Positions 6,319 through 10,134 of a stretch of DNA of 10,134 nt are shown here, piece after piece. The DNA comes from a bacterium (GTDB lineage: Bacteria > Cyanobacteriota > Vampirovibrionia > Gastranaerophilales > Gastranaerophilaceae), in assembly GCA_017541565.1 (NCBI GenBank), contig JAFXYU010000182.1:1-10134 (forward strand), given 5' to 3'. The stretch's first letter is position 1, and each line of letters begins with the position of its first letter. The notes under the pieces are model-generated. The model worked only from the letters and a program-made list of their open reading frames with translations. It did not search any database and was not told where the DNA came from. The position numbers were made by a program, and so were the translations under genes.

Positions 6319-8754
6319 ATGCAGGTTTTACCGATTCAACCATACTATACAACAAGAATAAAATATACTCCCTCTTTCGGGCATAATATTACTAATTCGG
6401 GCGAAAAGGTTGTGCTTGCAGGTTTGGGTGCTCTTTCTGCAGCAGGGATTACTGCTGTTAATATGAGAAAAGGGAAGCTTTCACACCTGACGGAAGAACA
6501 AAAAACCGAAATCAGAGAGCTGAGATATTACTCAAAAAAATTCAACTTTAATCTCTCCGATGATATTGAAAACATTATTGCCTCAAAAACAACTGACTTG
6601 AGTGAACTTGAAACAAAATACTTTTTAGAAGTAGAAAAACTAAGAAAGAATATTGCACTTAACAAAAGTGAAAATACAAAAAACTTCTGGCTAAATAATA
6701 AACCAATGCTAGATGCATTCAAGAAAGAAATTATACAAATCATTAATTCCCCCAACTGCAAAATTAGCGACAAAAACATTGTTCATTATCTTACAATGGT
6801 TAATTATGCAAACAAAGATTTGGCTTATTACGTTTTTTCTGACGAAAACAGAAGCAAAAACTACAAAAACTATTTAAATGCCATGTATAATATGACAAAT
6901 AATGAGGAAGATTTTCCCAAAATTAAAGTGCTTCTTGATGCAGGTATAAAACCAGCTGACCTTTGCTATTTCCTGGAAAACTTCAGGTATCACCCGTTAT
7001 CGAACAAATCACCTGATGAAATCAGCGGATATTTGAAACAAATAAAAGAGCAGGAAAATCTTGCACGTAAAAATCCTGATTTATACGAAAATGAATTTTG
7101 TGACATGAAAGACCAGATCGGGGCATTTTTTTCATCCCCTGAAGTGATATATAGGATGATGCTATTCTTAGATACATTTAAAGATAAAGGTTTATTAAAT
7201 GACCTTTTAAGAATGCGCTTTGGCGATGCATACGAGTACTTGGAAAAACTAGAAAATTTATTTGCAGAATATCCTGTATTAATAAACGGCAAAGAGGAAG
7301 ATATTGAATTTGATGAATATGGACGCATTATTAATACAAACGGTGCAGATATAATATACAAAAATAATGACGAATATCTGAAAAAATTGATAAATTCCAA
7401 AAATCCGGACGGAAGCGAACTTACTTCTAAACAAAAATTAGATTTGATTAAAAATATGGAAAAATTTGCATATTTATATGAATCTGACGAAGCTTTTGAC
7501 AACACTGTACAAAATGGTGTAATTAATGAAACTGAGATTAAAGACAGATTAATAGAGTCAATAATTTTGTTAGCGGATTGTAACCAATCTGTAAAACTGT
7601 CAAATAAAGCAAAAAAAATATTAAACAATTTGAGCAATGAAAAACTACAACTTTTATCAAAAAATCTTATCGAGCAAAACGAAAATTATTCTAAAAAATT
7701 AAAAGAAGACGGAGAACAAGACTTTGAAGCAGTTTTGTTTACTACAATGATAAACTATGCATTAACAGATAATTTTAAGAAATTATTAAACGATACAAAA
7801 ATGGTGGTCGGCTCTGCAAACAATACAACCAAATTATTTTTTGAAGCATATAATTTGGATTATAACAAATGGCTGAATATTAAAAACACAGCACATTTTG
7901 AATACACGGACGGCAATATTAACCGGCTAAATCAAATTTCTGATGAACTTATAAAAGACATTGATGCAATGCGAACCAGCCCTGCTGGGGAAATCTTTGA
8001 CAAAAAAATGAAGGATTATGTAAAAGACGGAAATTTTGTAATCCCTGAACAAACACTTAATAACCCTAATCTCTTGAAAGAATTTATCAGTAAAATGATT
8101 AATGTTACTGAACCTATGAAACGTCAGGCGCAAAAAAACAACAACAGAAACGCGCTTACAATATTTGCCCACTTTGAACAAAGACTGAAAGATTTAGATA
8201 CGGTTAAACACATAAAAACGTCGCAAAAATCCGATTTCACAATAAAAATGTGGGACAGAAATCCGCTGCACGACATATTTCAGGGAAATTATTCAGATTG
8301 CTGTATAGCACTCGGTGAATTTAATGAATCTGCTATAGCACATTATTTGCTTAATACTGCTTTTAATATGATTGAAATTGTTGATAACACAACAGGAGAA
8401 ACTATAGGGAACGCGCTATGCTATTTTGCTGAGAATAAAAATAAACCCGTGTTCATCATTGATAATATTGAAGTTAAACCAAATATGAAACCTTCAAGAG
8501 AAGGACAAATTGAATTACGAAAAAAAGTTGCGGAATTTGCAAAACAAGTGTTGAAAGAAGTCGGTCCAAACAGAGAAATAGAAGTATATATGGGAACTCA
8601 GGCAAATGATGTAACAACTGATGACCTTAAAACAGAAAAAAAATTATTAGTACCACTTGGTAGTTTTTATATAGATGAACTTTACCTTGATGTATTCGGC
8701 GGCTGGAAAGAAACCGAAACGTTGAAAGGGCTGAGAACTCTTTACAGACTTTAA
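6319..8754 (+). CDS. Unknown 811-aa protein with N-terminal hydrophobic segment and distinctive C-terminal domain
   Basis: ATG 6319 has AGGAG (6308-6312) 6 nt upstream. The N-terminus carries P18-S-F-G-H-N23 and a hydrophobic segment at about 31-48, similar in layout to the 245-aa protein at 707-1444. It is either a membrane anchor or an uncleaved signal. Residues 55-640 are highly charged, Lys/Glu/Asn-rich and mainly helical, with no family I recognise. From about 640 the character changes: a compact alpha/beta domain with RNPLHDIFQGNYSDCC (647-662), H675, predicted strands 683-689, 694-705 and 710-719 (VFIIDNIEVK), a helix at 732-748 and a strand at 753-759. The strand-strand-helix-strand order vaguely recalls a GNAT acyltransferase, but the usual acetyl-CoA loop Q/R-x-x-G-x-G/A is absent. 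The Cys pair with His could instead be catalytic. It is a single-gene unit, divergent from lipA. Function unknown. Confidence 0.85.
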   Translation: MQVLPIQPYYTTRIKYTPSFGHNITNSGEKVVLAGLGALSAAGITAVNMRKGKLSHLTEEQKTEIRELRYYSKKFNFNLSDDIENIIASKTTDLSELETKYFLEVEKLRKNIALNKSENTKNFWLNNKPMLDAFKKEIIQIINSPNCKISDKNIVHYLTMVNYANKDLAYYVFSDENRSKNYKNYLNAMYNMTNNEEDFPKIKVLLDAGIKPADLCYFLENFRYHPLSNKSPDEISGYLKQIKEQENLARKNPDLYENEFCDMKDQIGAFFSSPEVIYRMMLFLDTFKDKGLLNDLLRMRFGDAYEYLEKLENLFAEYPVLINGKEEDIEFDEYGRIINTNGADIIYKNNDEYLKKLINSKNPDGSELTSKQKLDLIKNMEKFAYLYESDEAFDNTVQNGVINETEIKDRLIESIILLADCNQSVKLSNKAKKILNNLSNEKLQLLSKNLIEQNENYSKKLKEDGEQDFEAVLFTTMINYALTDNFKKLLNDTKMVVGSANNTTKLFFEAYNLDYNKWLNIKNTAHFEYTDGNINRLNQISDELIKDIDAMRTSPAGEIFDKKMKDYVKDGNFVIPEQTLNNPNLLKEFISKMINVTEPMKRQAQKNNNRNALTIFAHFEQRLKDLDTVKHIKTSQKSDFTIKMWDRNPLHDIFQGNYSDCCIALGEFNESAIAHYLLNTAFNMIEIVDNTTGETIGNALCYFAENKNKPVFIIDNIEVKPNMKPSREGQIELRKKVAEFAKQVLKEVGPNREIEVYMGTQANDVTTDDLKTEKKLLVPLGSFYIDELYLDVFGGWKETETLKGLRTLYRL

Positions 8755-8761
8755 GCATAAT

Positions 8762-8788
8762 AAAAAGAGATTGAATTGCTTCAATCTC
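8762..8788 (-). terminator. fliC: Intrinsic terminator of the flagellin gene
   Basis: A 9-bp perfect stem pairs GAGATTGAA (8767-8775) with TTCAATCTC (8780-8788) around a 4-nt loop. On the minus strand it is followed directly by TTTTTA (8766-8761), a standard terminator 45 nt after the flagellin stop. On the plus strand no T run follows, so the 811-aa gene ending at 8754 is served less well. Confidence 0.8.
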
Positions 8789-8833
8789 ACATATAAGTAC
8801 ATATCCCAATCAACAACAAATTAATTATACTTT

Positions 8834-9679
8834 TTATAACAAGTTCAGCGCTATACTTGGGGCTTGGTTCGCCGTTGATAACAACGTCGCTGACGCTTGC
8901 TGAAGAATTTGCGCTCTTATGTATTCAGAAGACTCAAGACCGACATCCGCATCTCTAACTGTCGATAATGAAGAAGTAAGAGTCGTAGATTGAACATTCA
9001 ATGAATCAATTGCAGATGCCAATCTGTTTTGTGCTGCACCAATATTAGTAACTCTTCCGGTAACTGTTTTAAGAGCATTGTCTAATACTGTCAGTTGAGC
9101 CGATGCCGTTGTTTTTGTCGTCGCATCAGTCGCAAAAGTTGCATTTGCTTTGCCTAACAATGCAGATGCTAATGCCGAGCCTATAAAATCACTGCCTAAC
9201 GTAATTCTGTTGTTGCTTCCGTCATTAATACCTACCTGAAGCATAATAGAATCAGTGTCGTCAGACATCAATTCAATACCATTAAATTCTGTATTTGCAG
9301 AAATTCTGTCAATCTCATCAAGCCTTGCTATGATTTCAGATTTAATTGCAGTTAAAGAATCCGAACCGTAAGTTCCGTTCGATGCCTGCTCGGTCAAATC
9401 TCTTATTCTTTGAAGGTGTGTAGTAATTAACCCGTAATTTTCCTCAAGAGTGGACAACATATCAACACCCATATTGGCATTTGAAAGAGCAACATCAATA
9501 GAACCTAACTGAGTTCTCCAGTTAGTTGCGATTGAAAAGTTTGCGGCATTATCGGAAGCGTGGTTAATTCTGTAACCCGTTGTCATTCTCTCAATTGCAT
9601 TATTGAGAGATGTCGTAGCCTTGTTCAAATTATTTCGAACAAGTTTTGATGACAAATTCGTATTGACAACAAGTGCCAT
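8834..9679 (-). CDS. fliC: Flagellin, short form without D2/D3, 281 aa
   Basis: Structural subunit of the flagellar filament, exported through the flagellar type III channel without a cleaved signal. The N-terminal flagellin domain (about 1-140) and C-terminal domain (about 195-281) are both recognisable: VNTNLSSKLVRNNL, RMTTGYRIN (31-39), LQRIRDLTEQASNGT (89-103), EIDRISANTEFNG (122-134), and the C-terminal QILQQASATLLSTANQAP (257-274) ending in NLL. Only about 55 residues lie between them, so the variable surface domains are missing and the filament would be smooth and thin-walled. The region 42-55 (SDNAANFSIATNWR) departs from the common DDAAGLAIA pattern. The start ATG 9679 has GGAAAGG (9693-9687) upstream. 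Hairpins flank the gene on both sides, so it is probably monocistronic. No chaperone (FliS) or cap (FliD) gene is visible here. Confidence 0.95.
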   Translation of the reverse strand: MALVVNTNLSSKLVRNNLNKATTSLNNAIERMTTGYRINHASDNAANFSIATNWRTQLGSIDVALSNANMGVDMLSTLEENYGLITTHLQRIRDLTEQASNGTYGSDSLTAIKSEIIARLDEIDRISANTEFNGIELMSDDTDSIMLQVGINDGSNNRITLGSDFIGSALASALLGKANATFATDATTKTTASAQLTVLDNALKTVTGRVTNIGAAQNRLASAIDSLNVQSTTLTSSLSTVRDADVGLESSEYIRAQILQQASATLLSTANQAPSIALNLL

Positions 9680-9694
9680 TTACTAACCTTTCCG

Positions 9695-9714
9695 TTTTGT
9701 GCAAGCGCACAAAA
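9695..9714 (-). repeat. Perfect hairpin in the flagellin 5' leader, next to the ribosome binding site
   Basis: TTTTGTGC (9714-9707 on the minus strand) pairs with GCACAAAA (9702-9695) around a 4-nt loop. It ends one base before the GGAAAGG ribosome binding site at 9693-9687. It could stabilise the transcript or affect ribosome access. No T run follows, so it is not a normal terminator. Confidence 0.6.
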
Positions 9715-9738
9715 TAATCCCTAATATTGTACTCTCTC

Positions 9739-9770
9739 TACAAGTTATATATACTTCACATATCCTTGTA
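9739..9770. repeat. Split inverted repeat upstream of flagellin, possible operator
   Basis: TACAAG at 9739-9744 and CTTGTA at 9765-9770 are inverted copies separated by 20 nt. They would lie just downstream of the start predicted from the TATAAT at 9783-9778. Six-base arms occur by chance in AT-rich DNA, so a role in binding a regulator is speculative. Confidence 0.2.
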
Positions 9771-9777
9771 TAGAATC

Positions 9778-9783
9778 ATTATA
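9778..9783 (-). promoter_or_regulatory. Possible -10 element for flagellin
   Basis: TATAAT reads 9783 to 9778 on the minus strand and would give a leader of about 92 nt. No matching -35 is present. A looser sigma28-like arrangement further upstream (TAAAGATA near 9826, then GTGATTT near 9806) is also conceivable but departs from consensus. The flagellin promoter is therefore unresolved. Confidence 0.25.
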
Positions 9784-9849
9784 GACTAACTCAATACAAA
9801 AATCACTCTTTTGTGTTATATCTTTACAAAAATTTACAAAATTAACGGT

Positions 9850-10134
9850 TTATAGAAAAGAAAAAATATCTTTTATTCTGTACTTAAGCGTCTCTATTCT
9901 GTTAATATAAGCATTCAAAACCCCTTGGGAGTCAAGATTACCGGCATTAAAATCTGCTTGAAATCTTTTGTTAAGAGCATCTATCTGCATTTTTATTGAC
10001 TTGCATGTTTTGTTATACAAAGATCTGTTTTTCTTTGTTGAACTCGCTCTCATAGCATCAAGTATTACATAGACATCACTTATTCCGCGGTCAATAACAA
10101 CTCTGTTCAATTCATTATTTCTAACAATCCCAGA
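9850..10134 (-). CDS. 3' end of an unknown gene, 5' part outside the window
   Basis: The reading frame is open from the window edge (first full codon at 10134-10132) to TAA at 9852-9850, giving 94 residues. A TTG codon at 10110 could be read as a start, but it has no ribosome binding site and the frame stays open upstream (SGIVRNNE), so the true start most likely lies beyond 10134. The visible part is basic and predicted helical, with a Ser/Lys-rich stretch SSTKKNRS and C-terminal YINRIETLKYRIKDIF. No membrane segment or known motif is visible. It lies 170 nt upstream of flagellin on the same strand. No terminator hairpin separates them, so read-through into flagellin is possible. The family is not recognised; it may be a small helical accessory protein. 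Confidence 0.6.
   Translation of the reverse strand, partial: SGIVRNNELNRVVIDRGISDVYVILDAMRASSTKKNRSLYNKTCKSIKMQIDALNKRFQADFNAGNLDSQGVLNAYINRIETLKYRIKDIFSFL

Noticed and set aside
6990..7637. 215-codon open frame on the minus strand inside the 811-aa gene
   Set aside because: It lies wholly opposite a well-supported gene, has Ser/Phe-rich antisense composition typical of the reverse of Lys/Glu-rich coding DNA, and lacks a ribosome binding site context.
9823..9841. Tandem TTTACAAAA repeat downstream of the partial gene
   Set aside because: Only two short copies in very AT-rich sequence, too little to claim an operator or an array.
1..10134. Possible defence island, prophage, insertion sequence or CRISPR array
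   Set aside because: No transposase, integrase, phage structural gene, regularly spaced repeats or toxin-antitoxin pair was found; gene content and single-gene units look like ordinary chromosome.

Overview
The window is AT-rich, densely coded bacterial DNA with short intergenic gaps and strong AGGAG-type ribosome binding sites. Recognisable genes are a COG2509-type FAD-dependent dehydrogenase, the nucleoid protein HU, a WcaJ-type polyprenyl-phosphate sugar transferase, lipoyl synthase and a short flagellin. The rest are lineage-type proteins of unknown function. The mix (low GC, flagellated, surface polysaccharide, many orphan proteins with short N-terminal motifs followed by a hydrophobic segment) fits a gut member of the non-photosynthetic Cyanobacteria (Vampirovibrionia/Melainabacteria, Gastranaerophilales). 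That assignment is from general impression, not from a marker gene; a Firmicutes or other low-GC host cannot be excluded.

Layout. 1-1444: two plus-strand genes of unknown function, a 158-aa helical protein starting at GTG and a 245-aa multi-pass membrane protein. 1445-2009: an apparently empty stretch that holds a hairpin, a 50-aa minus-strand small gene (1586-1738) with a good ribosome binding site, and divergent promoters. 2010-3386: FAD dehydrogenase (plus). 3429-3461: strong hairpin terminator. 3488-3760: HU (minus), with a roughly 100-nt leader and its own promoter, divergent from the sugar transferase at 4021-5370. The sugar transferase converges on lipA (5389-6246, minus), and a shared hairpin terminator is partly built from the last lipA codons. 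lipA is divergent from an 811-aa protein (6319-8754, plus), which converges on flagellin (8834-9679, minus). 9850-10134: the 3' part of an unidentified minus-strand gene running off the window.

How the genes relate. Nearly every gene appears to be its own transcription unit, so the window is mostly core or housekeeping chromosome, not an operon or defence island. Two themes stand out. (1) The 245-aa and 811-aa proteins share an N-terminal P-[GS]-F-x-H-N motif followed by a similar Ala/Gly-rich hydrophobic segment, which may be a lineage-specific anchoring or sorting module. (2) Sugar transferase and flagellin are both surface-related. I found no CRISPR array, insertion sequence, tRNA or rRNA, and no clear multi-gene novel system. 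The best candidates for undescribed biology are the shared N-terminal module, the C-terminal domain of the 811-aa protein, the 50-aa small protein and the HU and flagellin leaders.
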